Origin: Streptococcus saliviloxodontae
Lineage (GTDB): Bacteria > Bacillota > Bacilli > Lactobacillales > Streptococcaceae
Assembly (NCBI RefSeq): GCF_016908655.1
Contig: NZ_JAFBEI010000003.1
Span: 1 to 64,000 of the forward strand
Length of the DNA: 64,000 bases
Direction of reading: 5' to 3'
In this document: in pieces, positions 1 through 7,764 of the stretch
Layout: every line of letters starts with the position of its first letter
Numbering within the stretch: position 1 is the first letter of the stretch
Made by a program: the position numbers and the translations under genes
Notes under the pieces: generated by a model
Databases searched by the model: none
What the model was told of the DNA's origin: nothing
The model's input: the letters and a program-made list of their open reading frames with translations, nothing else

Positions 1-1
1 C

Positions 2-502
2 TTAACAGGACACCTCTACTTTAACACAAAGAAAAAGTAGTGAGTACTCTCTCCCGTCAGAGATTTCCTCACTACTAATCTTAGTATGTTTTTGTCGCTT
101 CGCTAGCAGATTAAGAGCAGAGCCATCAATCACTAATGCTGTTTTCGGTCCTATCTCACTTAGTACCGTTTCAAATACTGAACTGGCTCTGCTATTTTCA
201 CCTAAGCCCGGTCCTATCAAAATCACATCTGCCTTAGCGATATTCTCCAAAAGGAGATCTTGATCGACAACATCAAAGGCCATAGCCTCTGGAAGATGGC
301 TGTGTAGGGCAGTGATATTATCCTGCTCTGTCGCTACTGTAACAAGGCCCGCCCCGCTATGCACACAGGCAAGTGCCGACATGATAATGGCACCCCCATA
401 GGGATAAAAACCTCCTACCAGCATGACCCTACCGTAGCTTCCTTTATGACTTTCTTTTTGACGCTCAACAACAACTCTACGAACAAGGTCAAATGCTTCC
501 AT
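2..502 (-). pseudogene. nnrD: NAD(P)HX dehydratase (NnrD/YjeF C-terminal type), truncated
   Basis: The family repairs damaged NAD(P)H by ATP- or ADP-dependent dehydration of the hydrated cofactor. About the first 135 residues fit it: a glycine-rich GRVMLVGG segment near the N-terminus, then VILIGPGLGENS and ALVIDGSALNLLA. After that the expected TPH segment and the C-terminal half with the GTGD-type catalytic region are missing. The frame instead runs through a hairpin and stops at the window edge after 166 codons, against roughly 270-280 for the family. Its start overlaps the folD stop by one base, so it was the last gene of a folD operon. I infer truncation by deletion or insertion; a recent frameshift is the alternative. 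Confidence 0.6.
28..76 (-). terminator. Hairpin with T-run inside the broken nnrD end
   Basis: On the minus strand a 9-bp outer stem (AGTAGTGAG with CTCACTACT) encloses a 5-bp inner stem (TCTCT with AGAGA) and is followed by TTTTTCTTT. This is a good intrinsic terminator, but it lies inside the open frame of the truncated nnrD gene, so the sequence after about base 90 probably came from elsewhere. Confidence 0.6.
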
Positions 503-1362
503 CAGCGATCTGCCTTAGCACTTCTAAGAGCTGCCTGATAGGTCTGTTCAAGCAGCATGGTAATCGTCATCGGACCAACACCACCTGGTACAGGTGTAAT
601 CATGCCTGCTTGAGCCGCTACTTGTTCATAATCGACATCTCCAACTAGCTTACCGTCTTGATCACGGTTGATTCCGACATCAATAACAACTGCTCCATCC
701 TTCACATAGTCTGCAGTAACAAAGTTAGCTCGACCAATAGCCACAATAAGAATATCTGCTTGTTTACAAACTTGGGCAAGATTTGGTGTACGCGAGTGTG
801 TCAATGTTACCGTAGCATTTTTGTCCAAAAGTAGTTGTGCCATAGGCTTGCCGACGATATTAGATCGTCCAATAATGACAGCTGTCTTTCCTTCTAGCTC
901 AACATTATAATCATGCAACATCTCCATAATCCCTGCTGGTGTACAAGGTACCATCTGCGGACGTCCATTCCACAGGTTACCAGTATTCATTGGATGAAAA
1001 CCATCCACATCTTTTTTGGGATCAATCGCCAATAAAATTTTCATTTCATTGATATGCTTTGGAAGTGGTAACTGAACTAAAATGCCATGAAAAAGATCAT
1101 CTTGATTGTATTGTTCAATAACTTCAATCAATTCTTCTTCGCTGATACTTTCTGAGAGACGGACTGTCTCACTTTTAAAACCAGCTTTAGTGGCAGCGCG
1201 CTCTTTATTGCGAACATAAACCTGACTAGCTGGATTGTCCCCTACCAAAATAACAACAAGACCTGGAACTACCCACTCTTTTTCTTTAAGTTTGATGACT
1301 TTCTCAGCAAGTTGTCCTTGCATCTTGGCCGCCAAAGCTTTTCCATCAATTACTTGAACCAT
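502..1362 (-). CDS. folD: Bifunctional methylenetetrahydrofolate dehydrogenase/cyclohydrolase FolD
   Basis: FolD interconverts 5,10-methylene-THF, 5,10-methenyl-THF and 10-formyl-THF with NADP+, supplying one-carbon units in the cytosol. The protein has the catalytic Tyr-Lys region ([10 protein letters not shown], with the general-base Lys), the QLPLP motif, DVDGFHPMN, the Rossmann segment [11 protein letters not shown] and the C-terminal [10 protein letters not shown] signature. The frame extends 11 codons further upstream, but the start at MVQVID has AGGAGG eight bases before it and gives 286 residues, the normal length. It is followed directly by the truncated nnrD. Confidence 0.96.
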   Translation of the reverse strand: MVQVIDGKALAAKMQGQLAEKVIKLKEKEWVVPGLVVILVGDNPASQVYVRNKERAATKAGFKSETVRLSESISEEELIEVIEQYNQDDLFHGILVQLPLPKHINEMKILLAIDPKKDVDGFHPMNTGNLWNGRPQMVPCTPAGIMEMLHDYNVELEGKTAVIIGRSNIVGKPMAQLLLDKNATVTLTHSRTPNLAQVCKQADILIVAIGRANFVTADYVKDGAVVIDVGINRDQDGKLVGDVDYEQVAAQAGMITPVPGGVGPMTITMLLEQTYQAALRSAKADR

Positions 1363-1436
1363 TTGTATCCTCCTAAAACGATTAGCACTGCTCATATTAT
1401 ATCAAAAAACACCTGGTTTCGATACTCCATAGCTAG

Positions 1437-1589
1437 TCACCCCCGATGATTTGTCTCGGAGTGAGACATCTTATCCTTGATTGGACACGCACAATCACAG
1501 TCCCCACAGGAGCCTTTTCCCTTTATGAAACTTCTCAATGAGATAAATACCAAAACTAAAATCAAGCCAAAAATAATAAACGTTGACAT
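1437..1589 (-). CDS. FeoB-associated Cys-rich membrane protein
   Basis: This 50-residue gene lies one base after the feoB stop codon and has GGAGG six bases before its ATG. The product starts MSTFIIFGLILVLVFISL, a single membrane segment, followed by a basic turn (RSFIKGKG) and a cluster of four cysteines in CGDCDCAC, then a short polar tail. This matches the small FeoB-associated Cys-rich proteins found after feoB in many Firmicutes. A role in handling Fe2+ at the membrane or in assembling the Feo transporter is inferred from position and cysteines. It is too short for many gene callers. Confidence 0.8.
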   Translation of the reverse strand: MSTFIIFGLILVLVFISLRSFIKGKGSCGDCDCACPIKDKMSHSETNHRG

Positions 1590-1590
1590 A

Positions 1591-3732
1591 CTAAACCTCC
1601 TTGCTCAATTCACCTAAAGTCGATAGACTAATCACTTCTTGCCGACTTGCTTTCGGTCTTCTGAAAATAAAATAACAGAAGATAAGGACCAATAAAAGCG
1701 CCAAAAACGTCTCAACTGTTATTGGTTTGCCATAACCTAAGACAAGACCAAATTGATAAATCATAAAACTAATCCCATAGGCTAAGCCAGTCTGAAAGAC
1801 GATGGCTCCCACGGTCCAAGCCAAGTGATTCATCTCTCTTTTGATAGCTCCAATAGCTGCAAAACAAGGGGCACAAATCAAATTAAAAATCAAAAATGAA
1901 TAGGCTGCTAGTGAACTATAGTCCAGCTCCAAAGCCTTCCAAAGACCAGATTGGCTATTATTATGATAAAGAATACCAAAAGTAGCTACAACGGTTTCTT
2001 TGGCCGCCAACCCTGTAACAGCAGCAACAGTCGCCTTCCAGTTTCCAAAGCCGACAGGAGAAAAGATAGGGGCTATCAAATGCCCAAAGCCAGCCAAAAG
2101 GCTCTGGTCGGTATCCACTTGTTGCAGCTGCCAATTGTAGGACGATAAAAACCAAATCAAGACTGTCAAACTAAAAATAATAGTTCCCGCACGCTTAACA
2201 AAACTAAGTGCCTTTCGCATAGCATAAGTCAAAACCGTCTGCAGTTTAGGGAAATGATAGGTTGGCAATTCCATAATAAAAGGACTGGTGTAACCTCCTA
2301 AAAACGATGTCTTTTTCAAGGCAATTCCTGACAAGACAATAGTGATCAAGCCGATAAAATACGTCGACGGAGCAACGAATGGATTTTCTGGGAAAAAAGC
2401 TCCTGTAATCAGCGCAATAATTTCCAGCTTGGCCGAACATGGCATAAAGGTAGCTGTCATAATTGTGATTCTACGATCTCTCTCATTTTCAATGGTTCGA
2501 CTCGACATAATCGCTGGAACACCGCACCCTGTCGCAATCAACATTGGGATAAAGGATTTTCCGGATAGGCCAAATCTTCTAAAAAGACGATCCATAATGA
2601 AAGCAATCCGACTCATATAGCCAATATCCTCTAATATTCCCAGACAAGTGAAAAGAACAAAAATTTGAGGCAGAAATCCTAGTACAGTCCCCACGCCTGC
2701 TATGACTCCATCGATAATTAGTGAGCGTAGCCAGCCAGCAACCTGTAACCAGTTCAAAAAGTCTTGAGCTATTTTGGGGATATACTGACCAAACAAGACA
2801 TCATTAACCCAATCTGTCCAAAAAGTACCCACTGTTTGTATCGCTAAAAAATAAACAATAAACATGGCTAAGGCAAAAATAGGAAGAGCCAAAAAACGAT
2901 TGGTAACAATCTTATCAATCTGATCTGACAAAGTCATTCTAAGTTCATCGGATGAACTCTGCACCTCCTTGGCAACTTTTTCGATAAAAAGGTAACGCTC
3001 ATTGATGACAATACTTTCAGAATCATCGGTAAAAACACCTTCGGTCAGCTCGATAATTTCAGTTATCTCATTCTTTTGATAGTCTGATAAGGTCAACTCT
3101 TGCCAAATCAGTGGGTCTTTTTCAAACAGTTTTATCGCATAGAAACGCTGAGCAGACGAAGGAACCAGGCCAAAGATTAAGTCACTAATCTGAGAAATCG
3201 CTGCTTCTAATCGGTTATCGTAAACAACCGACTCACTTCGGTCACTCCTAGAGCCAGCCTCTTTTTTAGCCACTTGAATCGCCTTTGTTAACCCTGTATT
3301 TTTTAAGGCACTGGTTGCTACCACAGGTGTTCCCATTAGGTAGGACAGTTTATCCAGTCGGATTTTACGTCCTTGACTTTCTAAAACATCACTCATGTTC
3401 AAAGCTAGGACAACTGGTATTCCCAGATCTAAGAGCTGTGTTGTCAAATATAAATTTCGCTCAAGATTAGTAACATCAATGATATTTAAAATCACATCTG
3501 CCTCTTGGGTCACTAAGTAATCCCTTGCCACCTGCTCCTCAGGAGTGTAGGGAGATAAGGAATAAATCCCTGGCAAATCCTGCAGTTTTATAGTCTTATC
3601 AAACTTGACATAACCCATCTTTCGCTCAACAGTGACACCAGGCCAGTTACCGACACGTTGATTAGCTCCTGTCAACAGATTAAAGACACTCGTCTTACCA
3701 CTATTTGGATTTCCGATTAAAGCTATCTCCAT
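1591..3732 (-). CDS. feoB: Ferrous iron transport protein B
   Basis: FeoB is the membrane permease for Fe2+, gated by an N-terminal G domain. Residues 7-15 are the P-loop GNPNSGKTS, followed by WPGVTVE (switch I), DLPGIYSL (G3) and ALNMSD (G4). A helical spacer region follows, then two Gate-type membrane modules from about residue 280, including FIPMLIATGCGVPAIM and the CAPCFAAIGAI segment. The length of 713 residues is normal for a streptococcal FeoB. The start overlaps the feoA stop (TAATG), and a Cys-rich partner gene follows immediately. Confidence 0.96.
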   Translation of the reverse strand: MEIALIGNPNSGKTSVFNLLTGANQRVGNWPGVTVERKMGYVKFDKTIKLQDLPGIYSLSPYTPEEQVARDYLVTQEADVILNIIDVTNLERNLYLTTQLLDLGIPVVLALNMSDVLESQGRKIRLDKLSYLMGTPVVATSALKNTGLTKAIQVAKKEAGSRSDRSESVVYDNRLEAAISQISDLIFGLVPSSAQRFYAIKLFEKDPLIWQELTLSDYQKNEITEIIELTEGVFTDDSESIVINERYLFIEKVAKEVQSSSDELRMTLSDQIDKIVTNRFLALPIFALAMFIVYFLAIQTVGTFWTDWVNDVLFGQYIPKIAQDFLNWLQVAGWLRSLIIDGVIAGVGTVLGFLPQIFVLFTCLGILEDIGYMSRIAFIMDRLFRRFGLSGKSFIPMLIATGCGVPAIMSSRTIENERDRRITIMTATFMPCSAKLEIIALITGAFFPENPFVAPSTYFIGLITIVLSGIALKKTSFLGGYTSPFIMELPTYHFPKLQTVLTYAMRKALSFVKRAGTIIFSLTVLIWFLSSYNWQLQQVDTDQSLLAGFGHLIAPIFSPVGFGNWKATVAAVTGLAAKETVVATFGILYHNNSQSGLWKALELDYSSLAAYSFLIFNLICAPCFAAIGAIKREMNHLAWTVGAIVFQTGLAYGISFMIYQFGLVLGYGKPITVETFLALLLVLIFCYFIFRRPKASRQEVISLSTLGELSKEV

Positions 3733-4202
3733 TACCTTACCTCCTCTAGTGGAATCACACTAATCAATTGCGCTTCTGAACGTCGTATCGTCAACTCATA
3801 TCCCCTCAAGCAAAGCTCGATAGGATCTCCTAAAGGAGCCACTTTACGAACATACACCTTAGTCCTCTTTGTCAAGCCCATATCCATCAGCCGTCTTTTC
3901 GTTTCCTTAGTTGCAAAGATATTGTCAATATAAGCAGAGGAGCCAACAGCTATTTCTGATAAAGCCAGTCTCACATCACTACCTGAAACTTCCTGAACAT
4001 CAACCCTGGTCAGAATAGAATCATCAAAAGCCAATCGGTGTGATTTTAACATGATGATGCCTCCTGTTTTCGTCATACTGACTAATTGAAGTAATTCTCC
4101 TTCTTTTAGCCCAATATTGGCCAGATGTCTCCGACTGTCACTTGGGAGATCAATTCCGATAATCCGATAACTTTTTCCTAAAACAGTATCGCTTAACAGC
4201 AT
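3732..4202 (-). CDS. feoA: FeoA-family protein with two tandem FeoA (SH3-like) domains
   Basis: FeoA proteins are small cytosolic SH3-like partners of FeoB. At 156 residues this one is about twice the usual length. It contains two copies of the fold: residues about 1-72 (RIIGIDLPSDSRRHLANIGL followed by a VSMTKTGGIIML strand) and about 80-150 (TKRRLMDMGLTKRTKVYV, then PLGDPIELCLRGYELTIR). Each copy has the typical L..GL..G pattern. It is the first gene of the feoA-feoB-Cys-rich operon, with one base of overlap to feoB. Whether both domains contact FeoB is unknown. Confidence 0.9.
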   Translation of the reverse strand: MLLSDTVLGKSYRIIGIDLPSDSRRHLANIGLKEGELLQLVSMTKTGGIIMLKSHRLAFDDSILTRVDVQEVSGSDVRLALSEIAVGSSAYIDNIFATKETKRRLMDMGLTKRTKVYVRKVAPLGDPIELCLRGYELTIRRSEAQLISVIPLEEVR

Positions 4203-4311
4203 TTTCCTAACCTCTTCTCTATATCAGATAGCTACATTTTATCACAGAATATTATAAAAACCGTAAACTAAAGGAATATTCAGTTATTTTTGTTTTTCTT
4301 AGAATCATTAT

Positions 4312-4358
4312 AAAAAGCTCTTGAAACGAAGCCTAAACAAGGCCTCATCTCAAGAGCT
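4312..4358 (-). terminator. Terminator after the amino-acid ABC operon
   Basis: On the minus strand AGCTCTTGA pairs with TCAAGAGCT across a loop containing a second small GGCCT/AGGC stem, followed by TTTTTA. It lies just after the ATPase stop. Confidence 0.8.
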
Positions 4359-4378
4359 CAGATTTATATCGTGTAAGA

Positions 4379-5113
4379 TTACAAGACTTTAGACAAGAAG
4401 TCTTTCGTACGTTCTTCTTTGGTATTACCAAAAACCTCTTCTGGGCTACCATCTTCAACAACAACACCACCATCCATGAAAATAACACGATCTGCAACCT
4501 CACGCGCAAATCCCATTTCATGGGTAACGATAACCATTGTCATACCAGATTTAGCAAGATCCTGCATAACAGCAAGTACCTCTCCAACCATCTCAGGGTC
4601 AAGAGCAGACGTTGGTTCATCAAAGAGCAGAACATCTGGATCCATCGCTAAACCACGAGCAATCGCAATACGTTGTTGCTGACCACCTGATAGACTTGGA
4701 GGAAAGGCAGTCGCTTTTTCTTTCAAGCCGACTTTTTCCAACAGGTTATAGGCTTTCTTTTCAGCATCAGCTTTAGAGATTCCTTTTGTCTTAATCGGTG
4801 ATAAAGTGATGTTATCAAGAACACTCATATTTGGAAAGAGGTTAAACTGTTGGAATACCATCCCCATCTTTTCACGCATCTTAAACACATCATTTTTCTT
4901 ATCAGTGATATCAACACCTTCAAAGGTTACCGTTCCCTTAGTTGGAACTTCAAGAAGGTTAAGAGAACGTAGGAAGGTTGATTTCCCAGATCCTGACGGA
5001 CCAATCACTACAACCACTTCACCTGGCATAATATCCAAGTTAACCCCTTTTAAAACTTCATTTTTCCCAAAATATTTATGAAGATTTTTAATTGAAATAA
5101 TCGCTTGCGTCAT
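4379..5113 (-). CDS. Polar amino-acid ABC transporter ATP-binding protein (GlnQ type)
   Basis: This is the cytosolic ATPase that powers uptake of a polar amino acid. Visible motifs are Walker [10 protein letters not shown] (residues about 37-45), Q-loop [12 protein letters not shown], signature [16 protein letters not shown], Walker [15 protein letters not shown] and the switch histidine in VTHEMGFA. At 244 residues it is a standard HisP/GlnQ-family protein. It overlaps the upstream permease stop by one base, so both are translated from one message. No substrate-binding protein gene is adjacent, so the substrate cannot be read from context; glutamine, glutamate or cystine are options. Confidence 0.93.
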   Translation of the reverse strand: MTQAIISIKNLHKYFGKNEVLKGVNLDIMPGEVVVVIGPSGSGKSTFLRSLNLLEVPTKGTVTFEGVDITDKKNDVFKMREKMGMVFQQFNLFPNMSVLDNITLSPIKTKGISKADAEKKAYNLLEKVGLKEKATAFPPSLSGGQQQRIAIARGLAMDPDVLLFDEPTSALDPEMVGEVLAVMQDLAKSGMTMVIVTHEMGFAREVADRVIFMDGGVVVEDGSPEEVFGNTKEERTKDFLSKVL

Positions 5114-5799
5114 TAAGCGTGACCTCCTTTAGCCATCTTAGACTCGAAAAATTTTAAGAGCCAAGACATTGCACTTGTAACCATGAGATAGTAGAATGCT
5201 GCAAACAAAAGAGGTTCTACTGGAATATAAGTTGCTGTTGCAACCGACTGAGCTCCATTCCACAACTCCATTACACCAATTGTTTGCAGAAGCGAACTAT
5301 CCTTGATAATCGTGATAAATTCATTTCCCAAAGCAGGTAAGATATTTTTAATCGCTTGTGGAAGGATGACATAACGCATGGCATTCACAGGTTTAATCCC
5401 CAATGAATACGCAGCTTCCATTTGACCCTTTGGAACAGCCTCAATACCGGCACGTACAATTTCTGAAATGTAGGCACCACTATTCAAAGAAATAATGATA
5501 ATACCAGGAACAACACGTGTCAAGTCAATGTCCAAAACACCAAAACTAATGGTTGGTAAGCCACTAAATTGCATCCAAGTGAAGGCAATCATGATTTGAA
5601 CCACCATAGGTGTTCCCCTAAAAATCCAAACATACAGACTAACCAACCACTCAAGAGGCTTGATATTAGAACGTTTAGCTAGGGCTACTAAGATACCAAT
5701 GATCGTACCAAACAAGACCACACATACTGAAATCATGATGGTCACCATCACGCCATAGTTAAAGTAAGCCCAATATTTGGACAAGAATGAAAAATCCAT
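5113..5799 (-). CDS. Amino-acid ABC transporter permease (HisM/GlnP family)
   Basis: This integral membrane subunit has 228 residues and about five hydrophobic segments. It carries the EAA loop that docks to the ATPase ([18 protein letters not shown]) and the family signature [12 protein letters not shown] in the first half. No periplasmic-type binding domain is fused to it, unlike many streptococcal GlnP proteins, so a separate binding protein elsewhere is expected. The start has AGGAG eight bases upstream. It is first in a two-gene operon with the ATPase. Confidence 0.92.
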   Translation of the reverse strand: MDFSFLSKYWAYFNYGVMVTIMISVCVVLFGTIIGILVALAKRSNIKPLEWLVSLYVWIFRGTPMVVQIMIAFTWMQFSGLPTISFGVLDIDLTRVVPGIIIISLNSGAYISEIVRAGIEAVPKGQMEAAYSLGIKPVNAMRYVILPQAIKNILPALGNEFITIIKDSSLLQTIGVMELWNGAQSVATATYIPVEPLLFAAFYYLMVTSAMSWLLKFFESKMAKGGHA

Positions 5800-5834
5800 T
5801 ACTAACTCCTATTTACAAAATTCATATGAGAGAT

Positions 5835-5863
5835 ATTATACCACAAGTCGTATAAACATACAA
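5835..5863 (-). promoter_or_regulatory. Promoter of the amino-acid ABC operon
   Basis: On the minus strand TTGTAT and TATAAT are separated by 17 bases, with an extended -10 (TGGTATAAT), about 35 bases before the permease ATG. Confidence 0.65.
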
Positions 5864-5964
5864 GAAAACTCCTTTATTAAACCGTATTTCCCCTTCTTAA
5901 TGTATAATACACCCATGTATCCTCAAAAATCAGATTGTTTATCCTTATCTTACTAGCAGACAGG

Positions 5965-6002
5965 TATAAAAATAAAGCTAGGTACCTTGACCCAGCTTTA
6001 TT
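5965..6002 (-). terminator. Terminator after the DUF1797 gene
   Basis: On the minus strand AATAAAGCT pairs with AGCTTTATT around a short loop and is followed by TTTTTA, ten bases after the stop of the DUF1797 gene. Confidence 0.75.
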
Positions 6003-6012
6003 CGTCATCATA

Positions 6013-6243
6013 TTAGTACAAAAGATCGTAGATTTCCATAGCGATCAAGTCAATGCTGTCAAATGAGTATGACTCACGAGCCTCAACATCACGCAATGTG
6101 AAAACTGGACCATTTTCAGGATCGTTGCTAAATGACACTTCTGCCACAACAACACCCTCACGTTCAAAATTACGTTTTAAATTATTGTCATCAGTTGCCA
6201 TCAATTCAAGACGGTTGATGATTCTCACCAAATGTGATTCCAT
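6013..6243 (-). CDS. DUF1797 (YkuJ-like) family protein
   Basis: This 76-residue acidic cytosolic protein resembles Bacillus YkuJ: an N-terminal helix (LVRIINRLELMA), a central beta section (VVVAEVSFSNDPENGPVFTL) and the conserved end FDSIDLIAMEIYDLLY. The family has a known small alpha/beta fold but no established function. It sits between ornithine carbamoyltransferase and the amino-acid ABC operon, all on the minus strand, and has its own terminator. No catalytic motif is visible. Confidence 0.8.
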   Translation of the reverse strand: MESHLVRIINRLELMATDDNNLKRNFEREGVVVAEVSFSNDPENGPVFTLRDVEARESYSFDSIDLIAMEIYDLLY

Positions 6244-6343
6244 GAATAGATTCTCCTATTTGTTTATTCGTTACCCCTATTTTAACATAAAACCCAGCAA
6301 ACAAACAAGACAAACCCTTATTTATAGTCAAAAAGGCTAACTA

Positions 6344-7324
6344 TTAGAGTCTTTTTAAGCTACGGTACATGATAGCTTTGATAGAATGCATACGATTTTC
6401 AGCTTCTTGGAAAATAGTTGTACTGTATTTTTGAAAGACCTCATCTGTGATTTCAAGTTCAGATAGCCCGTATTGCTCATAAATATCTCGACCAATCTCA
6501 GTATTTAAATCATGAAAAGCAGGCAGGCAATGCATCACAATAACCTGATCATTACCTGTTTTAGCAAGCAAATCGCTGTTAATCTGATAAGGTAATAGCA
6601 AATCAATTCTCTCTTTAAAATCCACTTCTTCTCCCATGGATACCCAGACATCTGTGTAAATCATATCTACTCCAGCGACAGCATTGACATCATCTGTGAT
6701 AGTCAAGATGGCACCAGTATTATGGGCATGGGCCAAATCAATAATTTCCTGTTCTGGCTGCAGAGTCTTAGGCGAGATGATCGTCACATTGACACCCAAA
6801 ATAGCCGAAGTTACTAAAAGTGAATTGGCCATATTATTGCGTCCATCACCAATATAAGCAATACTAAGACCTTCCAAAGTCCCAAAGTGCTCCTTCAATG
6901 TCATAAAATCTGCAATCATCTGAGTCGGATGCCAAGTATCTGTCAAACCGTTCCAGACAGGAACACCCGAGTACTTAGAAAGGGTTTCCACATCCTCTTG
7001 CTTAAAACCACGGTATTCAATACCATCAAACATAGACCCTAGAACCTTGGCAGTATCCTCAACAGACTCTTTCTTACCCAGCTGAATCTCCCCAGATCCT
7101 AGATAGGTCACATTCATCCCTAAATCTTGTCCAGCAACGGTAAAAGCCGAACGTGTCCGAGTTGAGGCTTTTTCAAAAATAAGCGCTATATTAAGCCCCT
7201 CCAAGTACTTGTGACTAATTCTCTTTTCTTTAAGCCCCTTAAACTGAATGGACAAGTCGATAAGTTCCATCAACTCTGCTTTGCTAAAATCTATTTCTTT
7301 TAAAAATGATGCTTTATTTACCAT
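6344..7324 (-). CDS. argF: Ornithine carbamoyltransferase
   Basis: The enzyme makes citrulline from ornithine and carbamoyl phosphate in arginine biosynthesis. The carbamoyl-phosphate site [11 protein letters not shown], the HPTQ motif ([13 protein letters not shown]), the ornithine-loop DVWVSMGEE and the active-site MHCLPAFHD are all present in 326 residues. The SMG motif favours ornithine over putrescine. No arcA or arcC lies near it, so an anabolic role (argF) is more likely than arcB; this distinction is inference. An Arg-box-like palindrome overlaps its promoter, divergent from clpE. Confidence 0.9.
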   Translation of the reverse strand: MVNKASFLKEIDFSKAELMELIDLSIQFKGLKEKRISHKYLEGLNIALIFEKASTRTRSAFTVAGQDLGMNVTYLGSGEIQLGKKESVEDTAKVLGSMFDGIEYRGFKQEDVETLSKYSGVPVWNGLTDTWHPTQMIADFMTLKEHFGTLEGLSIAYIGDGRNNMANSLLVTSAILGVNVTIISPKTLQPEQEIIDLAHAHNTGAILTITDDVNAVAGVDMIYTDVWVSMGEEVDFKERIDLLLPYQINSDLLAKTGNDQVIVMHCLPAFHDLNTEIGRDIYEQYGLSELEITDEVFQKYSTTIFQEAENRMHSIKAIMYRSLKRL

Positions 7325-7359
7325 ACTCTTTTCCTCTTTTATATCTATCTTTTGGTAAT

Positions 7360-7388
7360 ATGATAGTATATTTATACATATATGTCAA
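7360..7388 (-). promoter_or_regulatory. argF promoter with an ARG-box-like palindrome
   Basis: On the minus strand TTGACA (7383-7388) and TATCAT (7360-7365) are exactly 17 bases apart. The spacer contains ATGTATAAATATACT (7365-7379), a near-palindrome resembling ArgR boxes. Binding by ArgR here would block RNA polymerase; this is inferred from the pattern. Confidence 0.55.
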
Positions 7389-7429
7389 TATTTTTATTAT
7401 TTATTTTATTTTTATTCAAAAACTCTTTT

Positions 7430-7456
7430 TTAGCACTCTCTTTTATAGACTGCTAA
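7430..7456 (+). promoter_or_regulatory. CIRCE element (HrcA operator), 17 of 18 arm bases
   Basis: TTAGCACTC at 7430-7438, nine bases, then GACTGCTAA at 7448-7456. The CIRCE consensus is TTAGCACTC-N9-GAGTGCTAA, so there is a single mismatch. It lies 17 bases upstream of the clpE -35 hexamer. A further GAGTGCTA half-site overlaps the clpE -10 region at 7490-7497. Confidence 0.7.
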
Positions 7457-7473
7457 AAACAAACACTTTTTAC

Positions 7474-7501
7474 TTGCAATGTAGAGCGAGAGTGCTATAA
7501 T
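7474..7501 (+). promoter_or_regulatory. clpE promoter
   Basis: TTGCAA (7474-7479) and TATAAT (7496-7501) are 16 bases apart, with the extended -10 dinucleotide TG before it. It leaves a leader of about 260 bases before the clpE start codon, in which no other gene is seen. Confidence 0.7.
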
Positions 7502-7514
7502 AAGGGCATAAAGT

Positions 7515-7538
7515 CTTGACCATTTTTGACCTTTGATC
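7515..7538 (+). promoter_or_regulatory. CtsR operator of clpE
   Basis: CTTGACC (7515-7521), three bases, TTTGACC (7525-7531), then directly TTTGATC. The first two heptads match the complement of the CtsR consensus RGTCAAANNNRGTCAAA. It begins 13 bases after the -10, a typical repressor position. Confidence 0.75.
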
Positions 7539-7764
7539 AAAATAAGATGACTGGTCCCAAAACTAAAATAATTTCTACTACACGATTGTTTTGATAATGG
7601 TCAATAGCTGACTTTATTGACACAACGACACAGTCTTTTACTTCTATAAGATGATTTTTATACAAATAGATTATTAGAAGTAATTGCTACTTAAAGAAGA
7701 TTGGGCTTTCTTACCTAGCCCTGTCCTTTTATATCATTTTTGTGAAAGGAAAAGGTAACCAACT

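Noticed and set aside
1-95. Complete insertion sequence at the left edge
   Set aside because: Only a hairpin and a change of sequence character are visible; no transposase or recognisable terminal repeat is inside the window.
7306-7500. 64-codon plus-strand frame across the argF-clpE intergenic region
   Set aside because: It has no RBS, starts inside argF, consists of Phe/Tyr/Leu-rich AT sequence, and overlaps the argF promoter, CIRCE and the clpE promoter.
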